Shown: one piece after another, positions 44,568 through 53,631 of the stretch | Layout of the letters: every line of letters begins with the position of its first letter | Position numbering within the stretch: position 1 is the stretch's first letter | Source of the DNA: an uncultured Bacillota bacterium | GTDB taxonomy: Bacteria > Bacillota_I > Bacilli_A > RF39 > UBA660 | Direction of reading: 5' to 3' | Assembly: GCA_905205665.1 (NCBI GenBank) | Contig: CAJLEF010000006.1 | Span: 1-64,000 of the forward strand | Length of the DNA: 64,000 nt | The notes under the pieces: model-generated | What the model was told of the DNA's origin: nothing | The model's database searches: none | What the model saw: the letters and a program-made list of their open reading frames with translations, nothing else | Made by a program: the position numbers and the translations under genes

Positions 44568-46769
44568 TTATTTTCCTTTCCATTTTTTTAGTTTTAAAGC
44601 ATTTATTATGACAGTAAAACTAGATAAGGTCATCGCAAGACCAGCAAGCATCGGGTTCATTTTAACACCTATAAATTCAAACAAGCCACAGGCGATTGGT
44701 ATCATACAAGCATTATAGAAAAAAGCCCAGAACAAATTGCCTTTTATATTATGCAATGTTTTTTGACTAATATCAAATAAATGATAAATAGAATTCAAAT
44801 CATTTCGCATCAAAATAACATCCGCCGAATCAGCTGCAATGTCAATAGCAGAATTTAAACTGACCCCAATATCAGCAATGGATAAACTTGGCGCGTCATT
44901 GATACCATCTCCTACCATCATCACTTTTAGACCTTTGGCTTTTAATTTTTTTATTTCTTCTGCTTTATCCTTAGGAGACACTTCTGGAATGACCTTTTCT
45001 ATACCAATACTTTGAGCAATATTTTTAGCGGTTACTTCATTATCACCTGTTAGCATAATGACTTCTTTATTTAATTCTTTTAGTTTTTTTACAACTTCCT
45101 TAGCATTATCTCTAATAATATCTTTTACACCGATTAGAGCAATAATCTTTTTATTTTCAACTACATAAACAATACTATTACCATTTTGTGATAAATCTTC
45201 TTCATCACTTAAAAGTTCATTATCAATATGATATTGTTCTAAAATTTTATGACTACCTAGCAAATATTCTTTATCATTTATTTTTCCAGATAAGCCTACG
45301 CCGAGAATATTTTTAAAATTTTCGACTTCTAATGTTTTTAAAGTATTATCTTCTAAATAAGTTTTAAAGGCACCAGCAATAGGATGGGTAGATTTTATCT
45401 CTAAAGAAGAAACAAGTTTTAATAAATCGTCCTCAGAATAAGAAGATTTATTTATTACTTTAGAAATTCTTAAATTACCATAAGTTAAAGTGCCTGTTTT
45501 ATCAAAAACAACAACATTTACTTTGTTTGCATTTTCAAGTATCGCTGATTTCTTTACTAAAATTCCATTTTTAGCACATAATCCTTCACTGACAACAATT
45601 GCAAGAGGAGTAGCAAGCCCTAAAGCACAAGGACAAGCACAAACAAGAACACTGACAAGATAAACAATAGAATCACTAAAAGTAAATCCTAATAACAAGT
45701 GAATAATAAATGTTAAAAGAGAAAGAACAATAACAATTGGAACAAAAACACCACTTACTTTATCGGCAATACGCGCGATAGGGGCTTTCGTATTGGTAGC
45801 TTCGACGACTAATCTAACAATTTCTGATATGGTAGAATCTTTGCCAATATTTACAGCTTTATAAAAAATTTCACCGTCTAAATTAATAGAACCCGCGACA
45901 ACTTTATCATTTTCACCTTTTTTTACAGGCGTTGATTCCCCACTGATAAAAGATTCATCAACATGAGAATGTCCTTTAACCACGATACCATCTACGGCAA
46001 AGCGATTTCCAGTTCTTGTTATTAAAATATCTCCTTTTTTTACCTCATCTATAGATACTTCTTTTTCTTCATTATCCTTAAAAAGAAGGGCTTTATTAGG
46101 GGTGATAGTTACTAATCCTTTTATGGCTTCTTTCGTCTTTTCCTTACTGATATTATCTATATATCTTCCAAATTTAATCAAGTAAAGAATAACACAGACA
46201 CTTTCAAAATATAGATTCTCAACATAATCGGTATTTCCTTTTAAAATCATTCCTAAGTTAAATGTACTTAATAAAAAGCTTGCCATAACCCCTAACATAA
46301 CAAGTGTATCCATGTTGGGCGATTTATATTTGATATTTTTAATACCACTTATAATAATGTCTTTACCAAAATATAAAAAATATAAACTAAATAGAAATAA
46401 ACAAAGCGCGTAATTCAAAGGATATGTCATCATATTTAGAAAAGGTATGACAGGCAAATGAACCATGTGAGACATAGAAACATATAAAACAAATAATGCT
46501 AGTAAGCCATTAATAGCAAAGTACACTTTTTTATGAGATTCTTTTTTTTCCTGCTCTTGATAAACACCTAAAGATTTAAAACCAGCTTCTTTCACAAATT
46601 GATTTAAATCATCCTCGGTAAGACTATCGTCATAACTTATACTTGCAGAAGACATGACTAAATTTACTAAAGCATCCTCAATGCCTTTTTGTTTTAGTAA
46701 ATATTTTTCAAGACTACTTGAACAAGCACTGCAAGTCATACCTTCTATTCTTAAAATTATTTTTTTCAT
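44568..46769 (-). CDS. copA: Copper-exporting P-type ATPase
   Basis: 733 residues. One N-terminal HMA with GMTCSAC (10-16), eight membrane helices, CPCALGLATP in the ion path, DKTGTLT phosphorylation site, THPI and GDGINDAP. ATG 46769 follows GAGGTG and overlaps the stop of the -1 frame of the small gene upstream (ATGA). Exports Cu(I) from the cytoplasm. Confidence 0.97.
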   Translation of the reverse strand: MKKIILRIEGMTCSACSSSLEKYLLKQKGIEDALVNLVMSSASISYDDSLTEDDLNQFVKEAGFKSLGVYQEQEKKESHKKVYFAINGLLALFVLYVSMSHMVHLPVIPFLNMMTYPLNYALCLFLFSLYFLYFGKDIIISGIKNIKYKSPNMDTLVMLGVMASFLLSTFNLGMILKGNTDYVENLYFESVCVILYLIKFGRYIDNISKEKTKEAIKGLVTITPNKALLFKDNEEKEVSIDEVKKGDILITRTGNRFAVDGIVVKGHSHVDESFISGESTPVKKGENDKVVAGSINLDGEIFYKAVNIGKDSTISEIVRLVVEATNTKAPIARIADKVSGVFVPIVIVLSLLTFIIHLLLGFTFSDSIVYLVSVLVCACPCALGLATPLAIVVSEGLCAKNGILVKKSAILENANKVNVVVFDKTGTLTYGNLRISKVINKSSYSEDDLLKLVSSLEIKSTHPIAGAFKTYLEDNTLKTLEVENFKNILGVGLSGKINDKEYLLGSHKILEQYHIDNELLSDEEDLSQNGNSIVYVVENKKIIALIGVKDIIRDNAKEVVKKLKELNKEVIMLTGDNEVTAKNIAQSIGIEKVIPEVSPKDKAEEIKKLKAKGLKVMMVGDGINDAPSLSIADIGVSLNSAIDIAADSADVILMRNDLNSIYHLFDISQKTLHNIKGNLFWAFFYNACMIPIACGLFEFIGVKMNPMLAGLAMTLSSFTVIINALKLKKWKGK

Positions 46770-46941
46770 TTTTTCACCTCAAAATAGTTTTCATCATCTA
46801 ACTTTTTAGAAGAAATAATTTTAGCCATATTTTTATTTATCTCTACTTTTTTATATCTTTCTCTTTTAATAATTTTTCTTTTATCTTTTTACGACAATTA
46901 TCACAATGGATACCATCTATTTTAATGTAAGTTACATACAT
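46766..46941 (-). CDS. Small HMA protein, complete only after a -1 frame change
   Basis: ATG 46941 follows AGGAG. The 0 frame gives 32 residues with GIHCDNC and ends at TAG (46843-46845). The last three sense codons, ATA AAA AAG, contain the heptamer A AAA AAG (46846-46852) in the exact phase of a -1 slippage site, directly before TAG. The -1 frame continues for 26 residues (KVEINKNMAKIISS..) to a TGA that overlaps the copA ATG, giving a 58-residue HMA-like product. Programmed frameshift, phase variation, a mutation or an assembly error are all possible. Confidence 0.6.
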
Positions 46942-46987
46942 AAAGACTCCTGACTTATTTTAGAGTTTTTTTAGCTCTGCTAAAAGC

Positions 46988-47016
46988 ATTATAACACCCC
47001 TGTAGGGTATTAGTAA
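46988..47016 (-). promoter_or_regulatory. Copper-responsive promoter with CsoR-like operator
   Basis: TATAAT (46988-46993) and TTACTA (47011-47016) on the minus strand are separated by 17 bases that contain ATACCCTACAGGGGTGT (46994-47010), an inverted repeat of the C3-4/G3-4 type bound by CsoR. Binding there would block RNA polymerase. No csoR gene in the window. Confidence 0.65.
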
Positions 47017-47114
47017 ATATATATTTTTCCCATTATTAAATCATTTATAAACAATTTTATGACATATCCATTTTGAAAAAACTACATTCTAAGTTACTAA
47101 TAGTTTTTTAAAAT

Positions 47115-47144
47115 TTCACATTATATCAAAGCGTATGCTATAAT
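47115..47144 (+). promoter_or_regulatory. Promoter of the small membrane protein gene
   Basis: TTCACA, 18 bases, TATAAT with extended TGC, on the plus strand, 26 bases before the ATG at 47170. Confidence 0.7.
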
Positions 47145-47169
47145 AATCTTGAAGATAGGAGGTAAACAA

Positions 47170-47487
47170 ATGACGGAGTTTGAGAAGGCACAAAAAAATT
47201 TAAAAAATGATATGCTAGTATTATTTATATTGGACTTAATAATTTTCTTTTTTTCACTAATAAATAAGGCGAATTTTTTTTCACTTGTATACGCTGTGAT
47301 TTTATTTATAGGTTATAATGAGGCAAAAAAAGGAAATAAAAATGCTGGTATAATTGGGATAATTATTGGAATACTGATGATGCTTACTATATTATCCGCA
47401 GATATTCTTGATTTTTTACTTGGTTTATTCGTTTTAATGCATTCAATAAAATACATTGAAATAATTGATAAAAAAGCACTAAAATAA
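47170..47487 (+). CDS. Small integral membrane protein
   Basis: 105 residues with three or four hydrophobic segments (about 17-33, 37-50, 60-77, 80-95). No family recognised. ATG 47170 follows AGGAGGTAAAC; the frame runs a few codons further upstream without a site. It diverges from the copper operon. Confidence 0.7.
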   Translation: MTEFEKAQKNLKNDMLVLFILDLIIFFFSLINKANFFSLVYAVILFIGYNEAKKGNKNAGIIGIIIGILMMLTILSADILDFLLGLFVLMHSIKYIEIIDKKALK

Positions 47488-47530
47488 GGGCTGTAATGAA
47501 ATAGAGTAATTTCGTACAGCTTTTTTTATT
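47488..47530 (+). terminator. Rho-independent terminator of the small membrane protein gene
   Basis: GCTGTaatGAAAT / ATTTCgtACAGC hairpin followed by T7 on the plus strand. Confidence 0.85.
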
Positions 47531-47536
47531 TTTTAT

Positions 47537-47947
47537 TTAACAATCTTTTTCATATTTAATGTGATTGTCTTCACACCAATTGATAGCAATTTCTTTATAT
47601 TTTTCATCCCTAAACTTATACCATTTTTCAGTTAAACTATAAGTATCAATAGCTATTCTAAATCTTTTAAAGGCACCACGACCATTTACTTGAGATATCA
47701 AAAACATTTTTAACTCAATGTTATCTATCGTATAAATAAACTGAAGCATAATATCATAATCATTTTTAGAAGTAAAATCAAACATAAAGATAACTTCATC
47801 ATTAAATTCATCCTCTTTTTTATAAGTCGAATATTCTGGCTCAATACCATTTTGCCACAGTATTTCATTTGTTTTAGTATTATAATACGCGGTCATATTA
47901 ATATCAACATCTTCTAGAGCTTCTATTATTTCTGATAATTTTATCAT
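47537..47947 (-). CDS. UPF0158 family protein
   Basis: 136 residues. The C-terminal part (GRGAFKRFRIAID..EKWYKFRDEKYKEIAINWCEDNHI) is diagnostic of UPF0158; the N-terminus (IKLSEIIEALEDVD) also fits. Function is unknown. Start at 47947 preceded by GAGG; a GTG at 47956 is an alternative. Single gene. Confidence 0.85.
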   Translation of the reverse strand: MIKLSEIIEALEDVDINMTAYYNTKTNEILWQNGIEPEYSTYKKEDEFNDEVIFMFDFTSKNDYDIMLQFIYTIDNIELKMFLISQVNGRGAFKRFRIAIDTYSLTEKWYKFRDEKYKEIAINWCEDNHIKYEKDC

Positions 47948-48227
47948 TTTCCTCACGCCTTTTTTTACAGTGCTTGCTGTCTTTACTTTTTTAAATATAT
48001 ATTTTCATACTAAATTAGTAAACACATTAATCTGTTATTATTATACTAAACATCAGTAATTATTCAAATTATAATTTTAAGGAAAATTTTGTATTCTGTA
48101 TGATACAAAATTAATTTTCTTACAATTTTATAATCTACAATCGGATTTTATTTTCTTTATGAAAGAACAAAAAAGTAAGTATGCCCTTTTTGTTAGCTAC
48201 TTACTTTAAGGTAGAAATTTAGATATT
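47948..48227. other. Intergenic region
   Basis: It holds the mgtA terminator (48166-48207) and presumably the UPF0158 promoter. I see no RNA gene and no conserved element otherwise. Confidence 0.5.
48166..48207 (-). terminator. Rho-independent terminator of the magnesium ATPase gene
   Basis: AAAGTAAGTA/TACTTACTTT perfect stem with T-run on the minus strand. Confidence 0.85.
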
Positions 48228-50864
48228 TTACAACCAGTTTCCAAATTTCTTAATGTATATTTTCTTTACAATTTGAACTAAAATTACATATAAAACAGTT
48301 AAGCCTACTACTAGCACATAGTATAATGGTGGCAATAATTCAAAATGAAAAGATTTAATATTATGTAAAACTATTGGAGCAAGTATTGTCCCTACTATCG
48401 TAACTGTCGTTAAACACGTTAATATAGGATTTGCTTTTGACTGAACGAAAGGAACTTTGGACGTCCTGATAAAATGAATAATTAAAGTTTCACTTATCAA
48501 ACACTCCACAAACCAAGCCGTTTGAAAATAACTTTCACTTGCCGTTTGATTATAACCAAGGATAAACCAAAAACTTAAAAAAGCTAAAACATCAATAATA
48601 GAACTTACTGGTCCCATCACATTCATGAATGTTCCTAATCCTTTTGTGTTCCACTTTTTAGGTTTAAGTAAAAATTCTTCATCAACATTATCATAAGGTA
48701 TACCGATTTGAGAAAAATCATACAAAAAATCTTGAATCAACATTTGAATAGGTAATAATGGTAGAAATGGCAAGAAAATACTGGCAAGAAAAATACTAAA
48801 GACATCACCAAAATCCGAACTTAAAGCCATTTTCATATATTTTATGATGTTACCGTATACTTTTCTTCCTTCGATAACCCCATTAAACACAACTTTTAAA
48901 CTTTTTTCTAATAGAATAATATCGCTTGCTTCTTTAGCAATATCCGTGGCTGTATTTACACAGATTCCTACATCCGCATTATGTAATGATGGGGCATCGT
49001 TTACACCATCACCCATATAACCAACAACGTGGCCATTTTGTCTAAGTATTTTTATTATTCTCTCCTTTTGTAAAGGATTCATTCTGGCAAAAACATTTAC
49101 TTCTTCTACCTTTTTGGAAAGTTTAGTATCATCCATTTTATCAATATCTGAGCCAAGTAATATTTCTTTATTTTCTATTCCTACTAAATGGCAAATGTTT
49201 TCTGTAGCATAAGGATTATCCCCGGTCAAAATTTTAGTGGTTACGCCATATTCATTTAACTTTTGAATAGTACTTTTAACTTCTTTTTTAGGTGGATCTA
49301 AAAAAGCAACAAACCCGATAAATGTCATATCTTTTTCATCATTACTATCAAAAATATCTTTACCGCGATATTCTTTTTTAGAAGCAAGCGCAATGACTTG
49401 CATGCCCTCTTTAGCAAGGCTTTCAGCATTTTTATTAATACTTTCCAGCATATCTTTTGTTAATGGTTTATATGTTTCATTAATCTTAACATCCTTACAA
49501 ACCTTTAATATTTCCTCTAAAGCTCCTTTGGTAATGATTCTATAATGGTTTTCATGTTTAACAACAACACTTACTTTTTTTCTAGTGTAGTCAAAGGGTA
49601 TTTCATCTATTTTTTCATAAGTCACGATTTGATCTTTTATCTTATGTTCTAGACCATAAGTTATAATCGCTTTATCAACCAGATTTTTCATGCCCGTACT
49701 ATAGTAACTATTTAAAAAAGCATATTCTAATATAGATAAATCTTCTTTTCCTTCAACATTGATGTATTTTTGTAAAACAATTTTATCTAAGGTTAATGTT
49801 CCTGTTTTGTCAGTACATAAAACGTCAATAGCACCCAAATTTTGAATAGCTTGAATGTTTTTTACTAATGTTTTTTGCTTTGCAAGCTTTTTTGTTCCTT
49901 TAGTTAAATTAACATTCACAATCATAGGTAACATCGTTGGCGTAATACCTACCGCGACAGACAAAGAAAATAAAATAGCCTCTAAAATATCTTTACGAAT
50001 AAAAGCATAAATGAAAAAGACAGCGATGGAAACCACAACCATATATTTAATTAATAACTTCGTGATTTCATTCATTCCTTTTTCAAAATTTGTCATTTCT
50101 CTTTGGTTATCAATTTGTTTACCCATGCTTCCCAGATAGGTTTTAAAACCTGTATTAATAACAACAGCCGTTGCATTACCACTTATAACACTTGTTCCCA
50201 TCAAGCATATATTTGATAAAGAAAATATTTCATTCGTTTCATTAAATGAGGCTTTTTTCTCAATTGGGGCACTTTCTCCTGTAAAAACAGATTGATTTAA
50301 AAATAAGTCCTTATTTTCTATAATGATAACATCGGCTGGAATAATAGCCCCAGCATTTAAATGAATAATATCTCCTTTAACAACTTTTTCTGTTCTAAGA
50401 CTTACTTCTTTACCATTTCTTAAAACAATTGCTGTTGAAAACATTTCACTTTTTAATTTTCTATTAAACTTATAAGTAGAATAATTTTGGAAGAATTTTA
50501 TCATCGCACTTATAAAACCAATTGCTAAAATAATAATCGTACCTATCGTATCACTGCCGACTAATTTATTTATTATCGCTAAAAGAAGGAGAATAAAAAT
50601 AAATTTATCATTAAAAGAATTTATAAAGAAATATATAAAGGAGTGTTTATCATCTTTAACAACAACATTTTCCCCATCTTTTTCTAAACGTAAATTAGCT
50701 TCTTTTGTTGTTAAGCCTTTTTCTATATTTGTATTAAATTCTTGTAATATTTCTTCTTTTGATTTCTTGGCAATATTTATATATTTTTCTAATATTTTAT
50801 CGTCATTGTTATTTATCAAATTTTTATTTTTCAATTTGCTTTTTATGAAAAACAATCTTATCAT
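48228..50864 (-). CDS. mgtA: Magnesium-importing P-type ATPase (MgtA type)
   Basis: 878 residues, ~10 helices. DKTGTLT, KGA (actuator and nucleotide sites), GDGVNDAPSL, and SVAVGITPTMLPMIVNVNLTKG, which is the MgtA/MgtB helix-4 signature. Imports Mg2+ at low supply. No M-box riboswitch in the 170 bases upstream. Divergent from the plus-strand GNAT gene. Start follows GAGGTAAGTAGAAC. Confidence 0.93.
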   Translation of the reverse strand: MIRLFFIKSKLKNKNLINNNDDKILEKYINIAKKSKEEILQEFNTNIEKGLTTKEANLRLEKDGENVVVKDDKHSFIYFFINSFNDKFIFILLLLAIINKLVGSDTIGTIIILAIGFISAMIKFFQNYSTYKFNRKLKSEMFSTAIVLRNGKEVSLRTEKVVKGDIIHLNAGAIIPADVIIIENKDLFLNQSVFTGESAPIEKKASFNETNEIFSLSNICLMGTSVISGNATAVVINTGFKTYLGSMGKQIDNQREMTNFEKGMNEITKLLIKYMVVVSIAVFFIYAFIRKDILEAILFSLSVAVGITPTMLPMIVNVNLTKGTKKLAKQKTLVKNIQAIQNLGAIDVLCTDKTGTLTLDKIVLQKYINVEGKEDLSILEYAFLNSYYSTGMKNLVDKAIITYGLEHKIKDQIVTYEKIDEIPFDYTRKKVSVVVKHENHYRIITKGALEEILKVCKDVKINETYKPLTKDMLESINKNAESLAKEGMQVIALASKKEYRGKDIFDSNDEKDMTFIGFVAFLDPPKKEVKSTIQKLNEYGVTTKILTGDNPYATENICHLVGIENKEILLGSDIDKMDDTKLSKKVEEVNVFARMNPLQKERIIKILRQNGHVVGYMGDGVNDAPSLHNADVGICVNTATDIAKEASDIILLEKSLKVVFNGVIEGRKVYGNIIKYMKMALSSDFGDVFSIFLASIFLPFLPLLPIQMLIQDFLYDFSQIGIPYDNVDEEFLLKPKKWNTKGLGTFMNVMGPVSSIIDVLAFLSFWFILGYNQTASESYFQTAWFVECLISETLIIHFIRTSKVPFVQSKANPILTCLTTVTIVGTILAPIVLHNIKSFHFELLPPLYYVLVVGLTVLYVILVQIVKKIYIKKFGNWL

Positions 50865-51021
50865 GTTCTACTTACCTCACTTTTATATACTAATTCTATC
50901 TTTATTTTACATTAATATTTTCTAATCATCGCGATTTTTTGATAAGTTTACATTAAAAACTATACTATTTTGACATTGTTTTTAAAAAACCAGATTGTCT
51001 AGTTTTTTACCATTCCTATGA

Positions 51022-51027
51022 TATAAT
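51022..51027 (+). promoter_or_regulatory. Probable -10 box for the plus-strand trio
   Basis: TATAAT preceded by TGA (extended -10). Its start site would fall at ~51034, after the TTG at 51033, which supports GTG 51051 as the real start of the first gene. Confidence 0.55.
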
Positions 51028-51050
51028 TATAATTGAAAGATGGTGATTAT

Positions 51051-51866
51051 GTGGTAAAGGTAAATCATCCTATATTTAGTAATAATGATTTTAAAAATGA
51101 TTATTATAAATATTTTTTATATGGAAATTTATGTGAAAGAAAATTTTATGATATAGAAACTGATAATTCAAATTATGCAATATTTATTTTTTATAATCAA
51201 GATAACGAAACATTAATCCCTAGTGGAGATGTTTGGTTTTGGACAAAAAAAGATATATCTAAAGAAAAGTTAGAAGAGTCGATGTCATTATTACCTGCAG
51301 AAGGAAATATTATTTATAAATCTGAAATTAATGATTTTATGAGTGATAGTAATGGTATTAATATCAATGAATTTGTTGAAATAAATGGATGTTATAAATG
51401 TATAAATCCTCAAAAGCCTAAAAGAACAGTTGATTGCAAAATAGAGAAAGTTTCGATTGAAGATAAAGAAGAGTTAATTGATTTGTGGATACAAAATGGT
51501 AAAGAATGGGAATATGATTTTAGTCGTGATGATGTTGAAAAATGGATTATAAATTGGATTAATGATAATAATTTTTATGTTTATAAAAAAGATAATAAGA
51601 TAATATGTTTTGCAACATATCAAATTATTGATAATTATGCTAGAGTAGAACATGCATATACAAGAAAAGAATATCGTGGTAATGGTTATATGGCAAATTT
51701 AATATATGATATGACAAGTATTATTTTAAATAATAATTTAATACCTGTTTTACAAACTGATATAAATTATGAATCATCAAACAAGTCTTATCAAAATATT
51801 GGGTATAAATTGGAAGATGTTTTAGTTAAAACTAATTTCAAGAAAAGATTCACTAAAAGTTTATAG
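51051..51866 (+). CDS. GNAT family N-acetyltransferase
   Basis: 271 residues from GTG. Residues ~1-130 have no recognised domain; residues 140-271 are a GNAT domain with EHAYTRKEYRGNGYMANLIYDM and a YQNIGYKLEDVL end typical of the fold. Codon use is very A/T-rich (ATA, AGA, TTA). First of three plus-strand genes that look acquired. Substrate unknown. Confidence 0.8.
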   Translation: MVKVNHPIFSNNDFKNDYYKYFLYGNLCERKFYDIETDNSNYAIFIFYNQDNETLIPSGDVWFWTKKDISKEKLEESMSLLPAEGNIIYKSEINDFMSDSNGININEFVEINGCYKCINPQKPKRTVDCKIEKVSIEDKEELIDLWIQNGKEWEYDFSRDDVEKWIINWINDNNFYVYKKDNKIICFATYQIIDNYARVEHAYTRKEYRGNGYMANLIYDMTSIILNNNLIPVLQTDINYESSNKSYQNIGYKLEDVLVKTNFKKRFTKSL

Positions 51867-51876
51867 GAGTGATAAT

Positions 51877-52593
51877 ATGCCAAGTTGGGGAATACATTTA
51901 AAGTTAGCAAAAAAGCTCAATAAAAAATTAAATCTAGATAATGATTTATTCACTTTTGGTAATTTAATTCCAGATGTTGATAGTGATTCAATATATACAA
52001 GAAAAGATGCTCATTATTATACTGGTATAAGATTTAAAAAATGTCCAAATGAATTAGTAATAGATTTAAATAAATTTCTAAATGATTACAAAGATAGATT
52101 TAAAAATCCAATGATTATAGGTTATTATTGTCATATATTAACTGATGAATTTTATAATGAATATATATACACTAATAAATGGATTCAAGATGAAAATAAA
52201 AATGTAATTGGTATTAAATGTGATGATGGTAATGTTATTGATGTATCTGAAAATTTTAGAGAATCTCTTAAATATAAACATAGTGATTTAGAAAAATATG
52301 GAAGATATATTTATAATAATGAAGAATTATTTATTCCTAATAATGTAGATAAAATATTTAATAATGCATCTATTTTAAATGATAACTTTTATTCACAAGA
52401 AAATATTGAACATAGAATTGATTATTTAAATAATGGTGAATTTAAAGAGTTTAATAAATTAAGTGAAGATGATATAAATAATGAAAATATATATTTATTA
52501 TTTAATCAAAAAGAATTAGATGAATTATTCGATGATTGTTATTTATACATATTAAACAAATTAAAGGAAGAAGGTATTATTAATGAAAACTAA
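51877..52593 (+). CDS. Zinc-dependent phospholipase-C-like protein
   Basis: 238 residues. MPSWGIHLKLAKKL and FTFGNLIPDVDSD with a His-rich AHYY and IGYYCHILTDEFYN match the zinc-dependent phospholipase C family core (W4, H7 and D residues as metal ligands). The C-terminal part is extended and unknown. No signal peptide, so a cytoplasmic role is more likely than lipid attack. 10 bases after the GNAT gene and 11-base overlap with the next. Confidence 0.75.
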   Translation: MPSWGIHLKLAKKLNKKLNLDNDLFTFGNLIPDVDSDSIYTRKDAHYYTGIRFKKCPNELVIDLNKFLNDYKDRFKNPMIIGYYCHILTDEFYNEYIYTNKWIQDENKNVIGIKCDDGNVIDVSENFRESLKYKHSDLEKYGRYIYNNEELFIPNNVDKIFNNASILNDNFYSQENIEHRIDYLNNGEFKEFNKLSEDDINNENIYLLFNQKELDELFDDCYLYILNKLKEEGIINEN

Positions 52594-53437
52594 AGAAGAT
52601 TATATAAATTATGCTAATAGAACTTTTAAAGGAAAAGCATTAGAATTAGTATTAAATAATATAGAATTATTTTATGATGATACTGTAGTTGATACTAAAA
52701 ACAAATATTCTCTAGGAGAAGAAGTATTTTTAAAAAAAGAAACTTTTATGCACGGAATAAGAGAAGGATTTGGAGAGTTTGATTGGATAGTAGATAATGG
52801 ATTTATTAGCACAGACTTTTCTGAAATTGCAATTCCTGGACAAAACAAAATAAAAAATAGTGTTGGCGTATGGAATATAAAAGAAGATATGAAGTTAAAA
52901 GATTATATTGTAGATTATAGTGGATTTACTATTGTATGTAAAAAAGGTAGAGGTTTAGAAGCCTATCATGAAAGTTTTCTAATCCCATATCATAAATTTG
53001 ATGAAATTACAGAGAAAGTTAATGATGATCCAGAAACTTATATTTGGTGGGGAGATAAAACAAAGGAAGTTACATATTTACCAAGTTTAGTATCTAATAA
53101 ATCTCAAGTAGCATTTATACTAAATACAGATAGTGATTATGCAAAAAAAATATCATATGGAGATGTTTGGAATACTGAATTAGAAGCTGAAACTTTAGAA
53201 GAATTTTTAGATTATAGATATTATCCAAAATTTATTGATTTAAGATTTAATAAAGATGCTTCTACAACTGATAGAGAATCAGCAATTATGTTTGGATTGC
53301 CTTCTAAACTAATTGAAGGTGTATTAGTAGGAAGAAAGTTTGAAAATGATCCAGAAGCTTTAAATAAAATAAAAAATAAATTACCAAATTGCTATATTTG
53401 TAATGTAGATGGAAAAGTAATCGTTGGTAATAAATAA
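52583..53437 (+). CDS. Hypothetical protein, possible ADP-ribosyltransferase fold
   Basis: 284 residues. FMHGIREGFGEFDWIVDNGFISTDF resembles the first motif (His, then I-x-x-NG) of RNA 2'-phosphotransferase/ART-type folds, and LIEGVLVGRKFEND with CNVDGKVIVG the last. No HYE triad can be fixed. Overlaps the previous gene by 11 bases. Other reading: an unrelated conserved unknown. Very low GC, with the other two genes. Confidence 0.5.
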   Translation: MKTKEDYINYANRTFKGKALELVLNNIELFYDDTVVDTKNKYSLGEEVFLKKETFMHGIREGFGEFDWIVDNGFISTDFSEIAIPGQNKIKNSVGVWNIKEDMKLKDYIVDYSGFTIVCKKGRGLEAYHESFLIPYHKFDEITEKVNDDPETYIWWGDKTKEVTYLPSLVSNKSQVAFILNTDSDYAKKISYGDVWNTELEAETLEEFLDYRYYPKFIDLRFNKDASTTDRESAIMFGLPSKLIEGVLVGRKFENDPEALNKIKNKLPNCYICNVDGKVIVGNK

Positions 53438-53472
53438 AAAAGGTATAAATTTTATTAGGCCTTTTTTGTTTG
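53437..53472 (+). terminator. Terminator of the plus-strand trio
   Basis: AAAAAAGG/CCTTTTTT stem with an inner TATAAA/TTATTA-type pairing and T-run on the plus strand. Confidence 0.65.
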
Positions 53473-53605
53473 AAAAAAATTAATGACATTCTAAGATTTG
53501 TCAACAATAAATTTTTGTGTTATATTAATGCATACTTAAAAAACACGAAATTTCTATTTTTTTAAAATTTTGAAATTATGTGCTTATTTAGTATATAATA
53601 TTAAT

Positions 53606-53627
53606 GTAATCAAGTGGTGTTGATTAC
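53606..53627. repeat. Perfect 8-base hairpin at the transposase 3' end
   Basis: GTAATCAA (53606-53613) and TTGATTAC (53620-53627) around GTGGTG. The stop codon of the -1 frame of the transposase (53624-53626) lies in the right arm. It may be part of the IS right end. Confidence 0.6.
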
Positions 53628-53631
53628 TTAT

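Noticed and set aside
50865..51032. M-box magnesium riboswitch upstream of mgtA
   Set aside because: The gap is about 170 bases, very AT-rich, and lacks any of the conserved M-box segments.
53471..53631. Terminal inverted repeats of the IS element
   Set aside because: IS110 elements lack typical inverted repeats; a shared nine-base ACATTCTAA at both sides may be chance in AT-rich DNA.
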